DNA from: Streptomyces aurantiacus
Lineage (GTDB): Bacteria; Actinomycetota; Actinomycetes; Streptomycetales; Streptomycetaceae
Reading direction: 5' to 3'
DNA length: 64,000 bases
NCBI RefSeq assembly: GCF_027107535.1
Contig: NZ_CP114283.1
Span: 5,766,001-5,830,000, forward strand
Of the stretch, positions 1-7,740 are shown in pieces. Made by a program: the position numbers and the translations under genes. Every line of letters starts with the position of its first letter. Within the stretch, counting starts at the first letter, position 1. The notes under the pieces were generated by a model. It was not told the DNA's origin. It searched no databases and worked only from the letters and a program-made list of their open reading frames with translations.

Positions 1-264
1 GGAGCCCGCACCGACGAGCGGATCCTCGACTTCAGTGTCCGTCAGTCCCGCGAGGAGGCGTGGTACAACGCCGTCCTGCTCGCCCACCAGAACGAGGAGC
101 AACGCGAAGCCACCATCGAGCGGCTCGAGGTCCGGGCCGCCGTGCTCGCACGGTTGATCGCGCGACCGGGCGGCCTCGTCCGGCCCGCCCTGCAGCTGAT
201 CCGGGGCACCGAGAGTGATGACGTGGCGGCCGTCCTCACCCACCTGGACAACGCCGTGAAGTGA
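1..264 (+). CDS. C-terminal part of an unrecognised protein (5' end outside window)
   Basis: An open frame runs from the first base to a TGA at 262-264 and gives 87 residues. The piece is rich in charged and alanine residues (EEAWYNAVLLAHQNEEQREA, then a stretch with ERLEVRAAVLARLIARPGG) and looks alpha-helical. I see no catalytic motif and cannot name a family. The start lies upstream of the window. The high third-position GC supports real coding. Confidence 0.6.
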   Translation, partial: GARTDERILDFSVRQSREEAWYNAVLLAHQNEEQREATIERLEVRAAVLARLIARPGGLVRPALQLIRGTESDDVAAVLTHLDNAVK

Positions 265-366
265 CCTTCTGCCCGGCAGGAAGCGAAAGGGTACGGCCAG
301 GCGGACGGTCCGTCCGGCATCCGGCCGGTGCCGGTGCCGGACTTCGGAACCCCGCATCTGAGCCGC

Positions 367-372
367 TAGCAT
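367..372 (+). promoter_or_regulatory. -10 box of a leaderless promoter
   Basis: TAGCAT fits the actinobacterial -10 pattern TAnnnT and ends six bases before the ATG at 379. There is no purine-rich ribosome site in between. I infer that transcription starts at or next to the start codon. Confidence 0.5.
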
Positions 373-378
373 CGTCGG

Positions 379-1476
379 ATGCCAGGGCCGACCGCAGGAA
401 ACGCCGCATCCGTGGGCAGGGCCCGGACCCTCGCCCAGGTGTACCGCCGCTTCGGTGAGGTCGAGGCCGCCAGGACGTCCCCGCTGTACGAGCGCGTCGC
501 CGTCGCGCTGAGCGAGTCCGGCGAGGCGTTGCGCGCCATCGGGGCGGTTCCGGCACGCAAACGGCACCCCACGGTGATCCTCGCCGCGCTGCACGACCTC
601 GCTCTCGCCGGACGCGCCCCGGCGCTCGCCGCGGCCTATGCCGCTGCGGACGGCGACGCTGCCGCCGGCGCGGCGATCGACACCCTGCTGACAATGACCG
701 ACTCGGTCGCGGCCGTCGCCGTGCGCCGGCCGACGCGGGCCGACGAGACCGGCCGCTGCGCCGTGCTGTATCCGGCCGTTGCCGAGGCGGCGCACCGGGC
801 GGGTGCGCACGCGGTCGGGCTGATCGACGTGGGGTGTTCGGCCGGGCTCAATCTCAATGTCGATCGCGTGGGCATCACCTACAGCAACGGCCAATCGCTG
901 GGGGACCCGTCATCTCCCGTGCAACTGTCATCGTCGCTCGTGGGGAACCGGCCCCTCCCGACGCGGGCGCTGCCCGAGGTCGTCACCCGAATCGGTGTCG
1001 ACCTCGATCCGGCGGACGTGACCGACGCGGATGACGCCCGATGGCTGCGCGCCTGCCTGTCGCCCGACCAGCCCGAGCGGATCGCGCGGCTCGAAGCGGA
1101 GATGGCACTGGCCGCGACAGCCCCTCCGCTGCTGATGCGGGGAGACCCGGTCGAGGTGATGGCCGACGCTGTCGCCCGGGTGCCCGACGACGCCCTGCCC
1201 GTCGTCACCACGACATGGGCACTGTCACGCTTCCTGCCCGAGAGCCGCCTGCGCTTCCTGCACCGCCTCGAAGAGGCGGCGGTCGGCCGGGCGGTGGCAT
1301 GGGTGTCAGCGGAGGGGGTCGGAGTCGCGCCGACGATTCCGACACTCGGCGACCGCCGCGCCTCCGGCCACAGCATCATCGGCCTGGCGCTGCTCGATCG
1401 CCCGGCTCCGCGCGCCGAGGCGATCGGCCGCTGCTGGTCACGGGGCCGCCTGCTGGCGTGGCTGGCAGATTCCTAG
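379..1476 (+). CDS. DUF2332 family protein
   Basis: This 365-residue protein matches the DUF2332 family, whose members share a small-molecule-methyltransferase-like fold but have no proven reaction. The family hallmarks are HPTVILAALHDLALAG (about residues 62-78) and the glycine-containing motif IDVGCSAGLNLNVDR (about 148-163), followed by an RGDPVEV segment and a C-terminal GHSIIGLALL. The length is normal for the family. The ATG at 379 is preceded by TAGCAT at 367-372, a good -10 box six bases away, with no Shine-Dalgarno sequence, so translation is probably leaderless. The gene stands alone and converges on arsI. Confidence 0.85.
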   Translation: MPGPTAGNAASVGRARTLAQVYRRFGEVEAARTSPLYERVAVALSESGEALRAIGAVPARKRHPTVILAALHDLALAGRAPALAAAYAAADGDAAAGAAIDTLLTMTDSVAAVAVRRPTRADETGRCAVLYPAVAEAAHRAGAHAVGLIDVGCSAGLNLNVDRVGITYSNGQSLGDPSSPVQLSSSLVGNRPLPTRALPEVVTRIGVDLDPADVTDADDARWLRACLSPDQPERIARLEAEMALAATAPPLLMRGDPVEVMADAVARVPDDALPVVTTTWALSRFLPESRLRFLHRLEEAAVGRAVAWVSAEGVGVAPTIPTLGDRRASGHSIIGLALLDRPAPRAEAIGRCWSRGRLLAWLADS

Positions 1477-1522
1477 TGGCCGTTGCGCCGAGTGGGGCTT
1501 CTGCTGCTCCTCCCGGCACGCG

Positions 1523-1945
1523 TCAGGTCGTCGGCGGGGCCTGCGCAGCAGGTGTTGTCCGGCTGCGAGCCAGGGTGTCGGCGTCGGCCTTCACGACGTA
1601 CACCTCCCAGGGTTCCCGGCCTGGGCCGCGGACCCAGACCTTGTCCTGGAGGGCGTAGCAGCAGGTGGTGTCTTTCTCCTCAGCGGTGGCGAGTCCGGCC
1701 TCGGCGAGCCGGGTGGTGGCGGCGTGCACTGCCTCGGTCGTCCCGACCTCGATGCCGAGGTGGTCCATACGGGTGTCCTCGCCCGGCGTGCCTTCGATGA
1801 GTACGAGCTTCAGCGGAGGTTCGACGACGGCGAAGTTGGCGTAGCCGTCGCGGAGTTTGGCGGGCTCGGTGCCGAAGAGCTTGGTGTAGAAGGCGATGGA
1901 CGCGGCGAGGTCGGGAACGCGGAGGGCGAGCTGTACGCGGGTCAT
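1523..1945 (-). CDS. arsI: ArsI/CadI family glyoxalase-fold protein, probable organoarsenical C-As lyase
   Basis: This 140-residue protein has one vicinal-oxygen-chelate (glyoxalase/dioxygenase) fold: MTRVQLALRVPDLAASIAFY at the start, DHLGIEV in the middle and PWEVYVVKAD near the end. ArsI enzymes use Fe(II) and oxygen to break the C-As bond of trivalent methyl- and aryl-arsenicals. The expected metal ligands are present (Gln5, His62, Glu114), and so is the vicinal cysteine pair (Cys95-Cys96) that binds the arsenical. The ATG at 1945 has a strong AGGAGG site nearby. The gene lies 37 bases downstream of arsO on the same strand, so it is probably in the arsO transcript. CadI, a cadmium-induced relative, is the alternative name, but the arsenic neighbours favour ArsI. 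Confidence 0.85.
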   Translation of the reverse strand: MTRVQLALRVPDLAASIAFYTKLFGTEPAKLRDGYANFAVVEPPLKLVLIEGTPGEDTRMDHLGIEVGTTEAVHAATTRLAEAGLATAEEKDTTCCYALQDKVWVRGPGREPWEVYVVKADADTLARSRTTPAAQAPPTT

Positions 1946-1982
1946 GGCGAGCCTCCTGGCGGGTGCGGGGTGGGGTGACGTG

Positions 1983-3356
1983 TCAGCAGCCTCCGCCGGA
2001 CGGGGCCGGGGAGCCGATTCCGATCTGCAGGGTGGCGGCCGGCGCGCAGCATCCGCCTCCTTCGCCGCTCTGCGCCGCGTCGGGGTCGTCGAACACGCCT
2101 GCGCCACCGCAGACTCCGGTCTCCGGCAGGGTCAACTCGACGCGTTCGGCGGCCTCCTGGTCCCCGGCGAGTGACGCGGCGACGGAACGGACCTGCTCGT
2201 AGCCGGTCATCGCGAGGAAGGTCGGGGCGCGGCCGTAGGACTTCATGCCGACCAGGTAGACGTCCCGCTCCGGGTGGGACAGCTCGTTCACGCCGTGCGG
2301 GTAGACGGTGCCGCAGGAGTGGACGTTCGGGTCGATGAGCGGTGCCAGCGCGGACGGTGCCTGGAGGCGCTCGTCGAGGCCCAGGCGGATCTCGGAGAGG
2401 AAGGAGAGGTCGGGGCGGAAGCCGGTGAGGACGATGATCTCGTCGACCGGGTCGAGACGGCGGCCGTCTTCCGCGACCAGCACCAGGCGCCCGTCGGTGT
2501 CGCGCTCGACGGCTTCGGTGCGAAAGCCGGTGGCGGCGGACGCGTGGCCGGCTTCGACGGCGGCCTTGGCGCGCAGTCCGAGGGCGCCCCGGGCCGGGAG
2601 CTCGTCGGCCTCGCCGCCGCCGTACGTTCCCGCGCCGATGCCCCGGCGCAGGATCCACACCGCGTGCGTGCCGTCCTCCTCGCTCTTCGCCAGGTCGGCG
2701 AGGGAGGCGAGCGCGGTGAAGGCGGACGCTCCGGAGCCGACCACCGCGGTGCGCCTGCCCGCGTATCGGGCACGGACCGCCGGGTCCTTCAGGTCGGGCA
2801 CCCGGTAGGAGATGCGCTCGGCGGCGCTCTTCTCGCCGAGGGCGGGCAGGCCGTCGGCGCCGATGGGGCTGGGTACGGACCAGGTGCCGGAGGCGTCGAG
2901 GACGGCGCGGGCGGTGATGCGCTCCTCGTGACCGTCGGCGCGTGTGACGTGCACGGTGAAGGGCTGCTCGTCACGGCCGGAGTCGACGATCCGGTCACGG
3001 CCCGCGCGGGCCACTCCGGTCACGGTCGTGCCGTAACGGACCCGGTCGCCGAGGGCATCGGCCAGCGGCTGGAGGTACCGCTCGGCCCAGTCACCACCCG
3101 TGGGATACGTGCCTTCGTCGGGGCGGACCCAGCCGGTGGGCGCGAGCAGCTTCTCGGCGGCGGGATCGACGAGTTCGGCCCAGGTGGAGAACAGACGCAC
3201 GTGCGACCAGTCGCGCACGGCGGTGGCCGCGGACGGGCCGGCTTCCAGGACCAGCGGTTCGATGCCCCGCTCGACGAGGTGGGCGGCGGCGGCCAGGCCG
3301 ATCGGACCGGCCCCGATCACCACGACGGGCAGGTGGTCGGCGGTGGGCTTGCTCAC
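1983..3356 (-). CDS. arsO: ArsO-type flavin-dependent monooxygenase of arsenic cluster
   Basis: This 457-residue cytosolic flavoprotein has an FAD Rossmann motif (VVVIGAGPIGLAAAAHL, about residues 10-26), a second nucleotide motif (AVVGSGASAFTALASLADLA) and the ATG-like segment IIVLTGFRPDLSFL. It belongs to the flavin-binding monooxygenase-like ArsO group found in Streptomyces arsenic operons; its exact reaction is not settled. The C-terminal tail is cysteine-rich (GVCGGAG..., GGGCC..., GGGC at the end), which may bind trivalent arsenic. I chose the GTG at 3356 because AAAAGGGGAA stands just upstream and the Rossmann strand follows at the usual distance. A start further upstream would run through the promoter. 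Confidence 0.8.
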   Translation of the reverse strand: MSKPTADHLPVVVIGAGPIGLAAAAHLVERGIEPLVLEAGPSAATAVRDWSHVRLFSTWAELVDPAAEKLLAPTGWVRPDEGTYPTGGDWAERYLQPLADALGDRVRYGTTVTGVARAGRDRIVDSGRDEQPFTVHVTRADGHEERITARAVLDASGTWSVPSPIGADGLPALGEKSAAERISYRVPDLKDPAVRARYAGRRTAVVGSGASAFTALASLADLAKSEEDGTHAVWILRRGIGAGTYGGGEADELPARGALGLRAKAAVEAGHASAATGFRTEAVERDTDGRLVLVAEDGRRLDPVDEIIVLTGFRPDLSFLSEIRLGLDERLQAPSALAPLIDPNVHSCGTVYPHGVNELSHPERDVYLVGMKSYGRAPTFLAMTGYEQVRSVAASLAGDQEAAERVELTLPETGVCGGAGVFDDPDAAQSGEGGGCCAPAATLQIGIGSPAPSGGGC

Positions 3357-3402
3357 GGGATTCCCCTTTTGCTTCGACGTTCGTCGATGGCTTGCGGTGC
3401 CA

Positions 3403-3450
3403 GCATTACACCTGATTCGACAAGCGTCAACATAGACATTCATCGAATCA
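3403..3450. promoter_or_regulatory. arsO promoter with overlapping ArsR-type operator
   Basis: On the minus strand, TTGACG (3425-3430) and TAATGC (3403-3408) are 16 bases apart and make a good promoter for arsO. The region also carries an inverted repeat TGATTCGA (3413-3420) / TCGAATCA (3443-3450). A 13-base element GTCAACATAGACA at 3426-3438 recurs exactly at 3488-3500 in front of arsR. I infer that both copies are ArsR sites, so arsenite would derepress both directions. Confidence 0.55.
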
Positions 3451-3487
3451 CCATCGGGCCGGGGCTCGCGCTCCTGCTTCGACGTGT

Positions 3488-3500
3488 GTCAACATAGACA
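3488..3500 (+). promoter_or_regulatory. second ArsR-type operator element overlapping the arsR promoter
   Basis: GTCAACATAGACA is identical to 3426-3438. It overlaps CAACAT (3490-3495), a weak -10 box six bases before the ATG of arsR. Repressor bound here would block arsR itself, giving autoregulation. Confidence 0.5.
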
Positions 3501-3501
3501 C

Positions 3502-3870
3502 ATGTCGAACGTCAAGGCGTTGCCCCTGCTGGAGCCCACGACTCCCGAAGTCGTGGCGCCCTGCTGCCCGCCGCTGGCCGAACGGCCCTTCACCGCCGAA
3601 GAGGCGGAGAGGACAGCGCGGATGTTCAAGGCACTCGGCGATCCTGTCCGGCTTCGCCTGTTCTCCCTGGTCGCCTCGCACGAGGGCGGCGAGGCGTGCG
3701 TCTGCGACATCTCCGACGTCGGTGTCTCGCAGCCGACCGTCTCCCACCACCTGAAGAAGCTCAGGGAAGCCGGGCTGCTCACCTCCGAGCGTCGCGGCAC
3801 CTGGGTCTACTACCGCGTCGAGCCGTCGGTCGTGGCCGCGCTGGGCAGCCTTCTCACCCCCAGGGTCTGA
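3502..3870 (+). CDS. arsR: ArsR/SmtB family arsenic-responsive repressor
   Basis: This 122-residue winged-helix repressor has the arsenic box ACVCDI (Cys67, Cys69) directly before the recognition helix SQPTVSHHLKKLREAGLL, plus a second cysteine pair (Cys21-Cys22) near the N terminus. Three cysteines coordinating As(III) is the classic ArsR arrangement. The C-terminal wing reads SERRGTWVYYRV. It is divergent from arsO-arsI and most likely represses them. The ATG at 3502 has no Shine-Dalgarno site and is probably leaderless. A GTG at 3484 is in frame but would translate through the operator repeat, so I reject it. No arsB, acr3 or arsC lies nearby. Confidence 0.88.
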   Translation: MSNVKALPLLEPTTPEVVAPCCPPLAERPFTAEEAERTARMFKALGDPVRLRLFSLVASHEGGEACVCDISDVGVSQPTVSHHLKKLREAGLLTSERRGTWVYYRVEPSVVAALGSLLTPRV

Positions 3871-3876
3871 GCGCGC

Positions 3877-3901
3877 GGCCGCCGGGCGGCGCCCGGCGGC
3901 C
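3877..3901. terminator. bidirectional hairpin terminator between arsR and phytase
   Basis: Perfect 11-base arms (GGCCGCCGGGC at 3877-3887 and its complement at 3891-3901) enclose a three-base loop. The hairpin sits between two converging genes. There is no T-tract, as is usual in Streptomyces. Confidence 0.6.
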
Positions 3902-3913
3902 GTACGCGGGGTG

Positions 3914-5233
3914 TCACATGTCGGCCGCGTCCACCACGGTGCCGAGGTCGACGAACTTGAAGCCGGTGGCCGTACGCGTGCCGCCCTCGCCGTCGGGCAC
4001 GGCCGGCGTTTCCTGGCCGTCCTGGACGACGAGGAGACCCCGTGGATACCGCTCCCCCAGCGGTGCGTTGAGTACGGCGGCGCCGTCGCACTCCTCCACA
4101 CCGTCGAGCGTCTCGGTGGCGGCTCCGATCCGGAAACCGCCCTCGTACTCGTTGCCCTCGCGCACCTCCCGGTCGTACAGGGCGAAGGTGTTGTCGCCCT
4201 GACTGGAAGCGAGCAGGTAGCCGTCGCCGTCCTTCTCCTGGAACAGGGTCAGGCCCTCGACGTCGGCCGACAGCCGCCTGCCGCCATGACCGGGGTCCGC
4301 GCCCGGCGTGCACTCCTCGGTCTCCTCGTCGTAGACGCCGGGGACTCCGTACTCCTTCACCTTGTCCACCAGGACCGGCCTGCCGGTGAGGTCGGCGCGC
4401 AGCCGCCAGATGCCGATGTCCTCCTGCCCGGCGTAGAGGGTGCCGGTGGCCGGGTCGACGACCATGCCCTCGACCTGGGGAAGTTCTCCGGGCTCCGCGC
4501 AAGGGCTCCATGTCGTGCCGTCGGGCAGACGGAAGGAGTCCGGCAGATCGAGGGTTCGCACCTTGCGGTAGCCGACGGTGCCGCCCGTGGACGGTGTCAG
4601 TTCGAGGAGGGCGAGCCGGGTTCTCTCTCTTTGGCTGACCAGCGCGTACGTACGGCCGGTGGCCCTGTCGGTCCAGGTCGCCAGTCCGTACGTGGTCCGC
4701 TGGTCGTTGACCTCGTCCTGGCCGGTGGAGAACACCGGGGTGGCCGCCGGGTCGGTGATGTCGGTCAGGGGACCGCCCGGCTTCGACGGGTCGATGCCGT
4801 AGATCCGCAGCCGGTCGCTGCCCCGGTCGCTCACCACCGCCACGTCGGCCCGGCCGGTCGAGGTGCGCAGGCCGGTGACGAGGTCGACGTTGTTGAAACG
4901 GCCCGGGGCGTCGCCGGGCCCCGGCGGACGCGGAGCGGGCAGCGACTGCACCAGCCGCGCGTCCAGACCGTAGACCCGCAGGCCGCCCTCCTTCGCAGTG
5001 GCGACGACGAGGCTGCGCCCGGGATCGGCGGCGTTGCGCCAGATCGCCGGGTCGTCGGCGTCGGAGTTGCCGCCCGCCTCGTCGTCGAAGAGCGGGGCGG
5101 TCTCACTGACAGCCGTCACGACCGGGAGGCCGGGCGCGGCCGCTCCGGCAGGAAATGCTCCGAGAAGAGTGACGAGCGCGGCACTCGAGGCGAGGGCGGC
5201 GGCTCTCCGTTTGGTGCGGTGCGTCGTGGTCAC
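3914..5233 (-). CDS. secreted beta-propeller phytase (3-phytase)
   Basis: This 439-residue exported enzyme releases phosphate from phytate in a calcium-dependent way. The N terminus is a signal peptide (basic THRTKRRAAALASSAALVTLLGAFPAGAAA). The mature part opens with the beta-propeller phytase motif DADDPAIWRNAADP, followed by repeated blades such as GGLRVYGLDARLVQ, NNVDLVTG, DRGSDRLRIYGID, QVEGMVVDPATGTLYAGQEDIGIW and DVEGLTLF. These acidic segments are the calcium and phosphate ligands in the family. The GTG at 5233 is preceded by GAGGAA and overlaps the stop of the upstream 110-residue gene by four bases, so the two are translationally coupled. Confidence 0.88.
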   Translation of the reverse strand: MTTTHRTKRRAAALASSAALVTLLGAFPAGAAAPGLPVVTAVSETAPLFDDEAGGNSDADDPAIWRNAADPGRSLVVATAKEGGLRVYGLDARLVQSLPAPRPPGPGDAPGRFNNVDLVTGLRTSTGRADVAVVSDRGSDRLRIYGIDPSKPGGPLTDITDPAATPVFSTGQDEVNDQRTTYGLATWTDRATGRTYALVSQRERTRLALLELTPSTGGTVGYRKVRTLDLPDSFRLPDGTTWSPCAEPGELPQVEGMVVDPATGTLYAGQEDIGIWRLRADLTGRPVLVDKVKEYGVPGVYDEETEECTPGADPGHGGRRLSADVEGLTLFQEKDGDGYLLASSQGDNTFALYDREVREGNEYEGGFRIGAATETLDGVEECDGAAVLNAPLGERYPRGLLVVQDGQETPAVPDGEGGTRTATGFKFVDLGTVVDAADM

Positions 5234-5562
5234 AGGCGCTTCCTCAACTGTCGGGGCCGGCGGTCCGGCGAGGGACACGGTCTTGGTCCGGCGGTCAGGA
5301 TGAGCCGTCCGCCGTCTTCCACAGCGACGACGTCGACAAGGACCGTGGAACCCTCGTCGAAGCGCAGCCTGAAGAGCGGATCGTTTTCTCTCAGGAAGTC
5401 GAAACCCTCCCGGTCCTCCCCAGTCGGAGGATGATCAAGGATCGCGTCGCACGCCCAGTCGCTCCCGGCGACGCGGACCGTGACGCGCACGCCGAAACTG
5501 CCCAAAGAGGTCGACCGATTGGCCCACCACTCAAGCGTCGCGGCGCCCTCACAGCTGTCCAT
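5230..5562 (-). CDS. small hypothetical protein coupled to phytase
   Basis: This predicted cytosolic protein has 110 residues, starting MDSCEGAATLEWWANRSTSL and ending in a basic tail RRPRQLRKRL. It has beta-rich segments (FGVRVTVRVAGSDW, TVLVDVVAVEDGGRLILT). I recognise no family. The four-base GTGA overlap with the phytase gene and the codon bias argue that it is real. The ATG at 5562 was chosen because the sequence before it loses protein-like character. Confidence 0.55.
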   Translation of the reverse strand: MDSCEGAATLEWWANRSTSLGSFGVRVTVRVAGSDWACDAILDHPPTGEDREGFDFLRENDPLFRLRFDEGSTVLVDVVAVEDGGRLILTAGPRPCPSPDRRPRQLRKRL

Positions 5563-6224
5563 CGCCCAAGTATCGCCGTCCGCGCATGGGTGAGGTGGGG
5601 TACGCGGAACCGGATCTTTCCGGAACGCGAGCAGGCACGAGCGGGCCCGGCCATGCGCCGCATGGGCCGCCACACAGAAACACAGGCAGGTACGGAAGGT
5701 CGGGCGGCCGACGGACAGCGCCGACGCCGACGCACTGCCTCTGTTGCCGACTGGCGGGATCAGCCCTGTCCCGGCGACGACCCGGTCGGTGCGGCCATGC
5801 AGGTGTACCCGTCCTGCGGGAACACCGCGGTGCCTGCCATCTGGCGGCGGTCCGGCTGTGTGGGCTGAGCGCCCGAGAGGCGATGGTCATCAATCTCGGC
5901 GTCGAGCAGGCAGCCCGATACGGCTGGCGCGAGGCCCGTTCGGTCGCCGCCGCCCGGGTCCCTCTCCGGCAGCGAGCGGAGCAGCTCACCGATGAACTGC
6001 AGGCTCCGCTCTACGCCGGGTTGACCGGTCGGCAACGTGCCGAGTTCGCCGGGCTCGTCGAAGCGTTGACCGCTCCCCTGGCCCCGGGACCGGACGCGAC
6101 GTCACGAACACCGACAGGAGCATGAATCCCGGCCGCGCCGTCACCGTCCGGCAGGGCCGGAACGGCCGCCGCGATGCGACAGCCGTTCCGGTTCCGTCGG
6201 GCTTGTGGATGTCGTCCGGTGCGC
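5563..6224. other. intergenic region with one possible gene remnant
   Basis: About 660 bases separate the phytase unit from the pectate lyase stop. Apart from a MarR-like C-terminal fragment on the plus strand (listed separately), I see no frame that reads like protein and no clear repeat or hairpin. Confidence 0.5.
5880..6125 (+). pseudogene. possible remnant of a MarR-like regulator C terminus
   Basis: The plus-strand frame ending at 6125 finishes RAEQLTDELQAPLYAGLTGR followed by QRAEFAGLVEALTAPL. This resembles the C-terminal dimerisation helix of MarR regulators (typically an L-x-PL-x-GLT-x-x-QR-x-EL pattern). There is no winged-helix segment upstream, and the preceding residues look like noise. 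I infer the 3' remnant of a lost gene; a short unrelated protein from the ATG at 5883 is the alternative. Confidence 0.3.
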
Positions 6225-7454
6225 TCAGTGCCGTGCGCCGACGTCCGCGCCGTTGTCGGGACGCAGGAACGTGGAGGACGGGATGGCTCCGGCAGTTGTC
6301 CTGGGTCCGGTGATCGCACGCGCGTCGGTGTTGGCGAACGACCAACTTCCTCCGAGGTTCCAGGAGTTGCCGCTTCCTGTGGAGGTCGAGCCCAGCGAGG
6401 CGTTGGTTCCGTTGTCCACCGCGAGGTTCTTCGTGAGCGTGCTGGCGGAACGGTTGAAGTTGAACCCGGTCTTCGGGTGACGCCATGCGGTGCAGTGGTC
6501 GATCTTCATCCTGCCCGGATTGTTGTTGTCGACGAAGCCGCCTGCGGAGTTGTCCCAGGCCATGCTGTTGCGCACGGTGTGGTCGGCGGCGACGCCGTTG
6601 CCGCCCATCTTGAACCCGTTGCCGTCCCCCTGGTAGTCGGGCAGGTTCCATCGGTTGAAGCCGTTGCCCCAGGCGAGACTGTTCTCGACGAGGATCGGCG
6701 AGTCGGCGAACATCCAGAAGTCCAGGCCGTCGTCGGCGTTGTTCCAGAGCCGGGCGCCACGCACCACGTTGCCACTGCCGGAGCCTTCCTTGATGGCCAG
6801 GCCGTCGGCGCTCTCACCGTTCTTGCGGGGGTCACGGTTGCCGTAACTGTCCAGGTTCAGGATCTGGTTGTTGCCGGACGAGCCCTGGAGATGGAACCCG
6901 GACTCGTAGTTGTCGCGGGTGACCAGGCGCTCGAAGACGTTGGAGCCGGTGTCCAGACCGAACACCCCGTAGGGGCCGTGAATGATCTCCAGGCCGACCA
7001 GCCGCCAGTGCTCCCCCTCTATGTGGACCGCGCCGCGCTGGGCACGCGGGATGGTCGAGTCCACCGCACCCGGCGTGTACGGCATGTTCTCGCCGTCGAT
7101 GACCACACGCTCGCCGTTGTAGCCGCGCAGAGTGATGGGCTGACCTGCCGTGCCGCTCTTGATCAACTGAATGTTGGTGCTCGGCGCGTAGGTGCCGCCC
7201 CTGACCTGGATCGTGACCCCCGCCTGCGCCAGATCCACCGCACGCTGGATGGTCTTCAGCGGGGCTGCGAGCGTCCCCGGGTTGCTGTCACTGCCGCTGG
7301 TCGCCACATACAGGTCGGTCGCCTGCACCTGACTGCCGCCCTCCGCGGCACGCTGCGCGGGAGCGGCGTGCGCAGCCCCTCCTGAGGACAGGACGAGCAG
7401 GCCGGCCAGGAGTCCCGGGAGACCGGTGGACAGGGTGACGGACTTCGGGCGCAT
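6225..7454 (-). CDS. secreted right-handed beta-helix polysaccharide lyase (PL9 pectate lyase-like)
   Basis: This 409-residue secreted protein has a signal peptide (RPKSVTLSTGLPGLLAGLLVLSSGGAAHAA). The PL9-type start DLYVATSGSDSNPGTLAAPL is followed by KTIQRAVDLAQAGVTIQVRGGTY and then parallel beta-helix coils (VHIEGEHWRLVGLEI, GVFGLDTGSNVFERLVTRDN, GFHLQGSSGNNQILNLDSYG, GNVVRGARLWNNADDGLDFW). The NxDSYGNxD and NADDGLD segments are typical of the calcium and substrate cleft of PL9 enzymes. It should cut pectate by beta-elimination outside the cell. AGGAGA precedes the ATG at 7454. A LacI-type palindrome lies 37 bases upstream. Confidence 0.85.
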   Translation of the reverse strand: MRPKSVTLSTGLPGLLAGLLVLSSGGAAHAAPAQRAAEGGSQVQATDLYVATSGSDSNPGTLAAPLKTIQRAVDLAQAGVTIQVRGGTYAPSTNIQLIKSGTAGQPITLRGYNGERVVIDGENMPYTPGAVDSTIPRAQRGAVHIEGEHWRLVGLEIIHGPYGVFGLDTGSNVFERLVTRDNYESGFHLQGSSGNNQILNLDSYGNRDPRKNGESADGLAIKEGSGSGNVVRGARLWNNADDGLDFWMFADSPILVENSLAWGNGFNRWNLPDYQGDGNGFKMGGNGVAADHTVRNSMAWDNSAGGFVDNNNPGRMKIDHCTAWRHPKTGFNFNRSASTLTKNLAVDNGTNASLGSTSTGSGNSWNLGGSWSFANTDARAITGPRTTAGAIPSSTFLRPDNGADVGARH

Positions 7455-7490
7455 GATCGTCTCCTGGGTGCGGCGGCGCAAGGACGAGGG

Positions 7491-7502
7491 GAAAGCGCTT
7501 TC
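7491..7502. promoter_or_regulatory. LacI-family operator upstream of the pectate lyase
   Basis: GAAAGCGCTTTC is a perfect 12-base palindrome centred on CG, the usual layout for LacI-family sites that control sugar genes in actinomycetes. It is placed 37-48 bases before the ATG of the pectate lyase. No LacI gene is adjacent, so the repressor would act from elsewhere. Confidence 0.6.
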
Positions 7503-7728
7503 TGAGGTGACCGTAAGAGACTTGCTCTGAGCACGTCAATAGATGCGTACGCGCCCCTCGTTCACATCACTGAACCAGCGGCTCGTGCGCGTGACGCCCG
7601 TACCCGAGTCACCGGCGCCTTCCCATGACCATGCGCTGCCACCGGAGCCGATGACCCGGTACGGCCGCCCGGTACGACTCCGCGGCCGAGCGGCCCGACA
7701 TGTCGATCATCGCTTTACCGCACCGACG

Positions 7729-7734
7729 TATTCT
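7729..7734 (+). promoter_or_regulatory. -10 box of a leaderless promoter for the GH43-like gene
   Basis: TATTCT ends six bases before the GTG at 7741 and no ribosome site is present. The spacing equals that seen at 379 and 50332. Confidence 0.45.
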
Positions 7735-7740
7735 TTCGCC

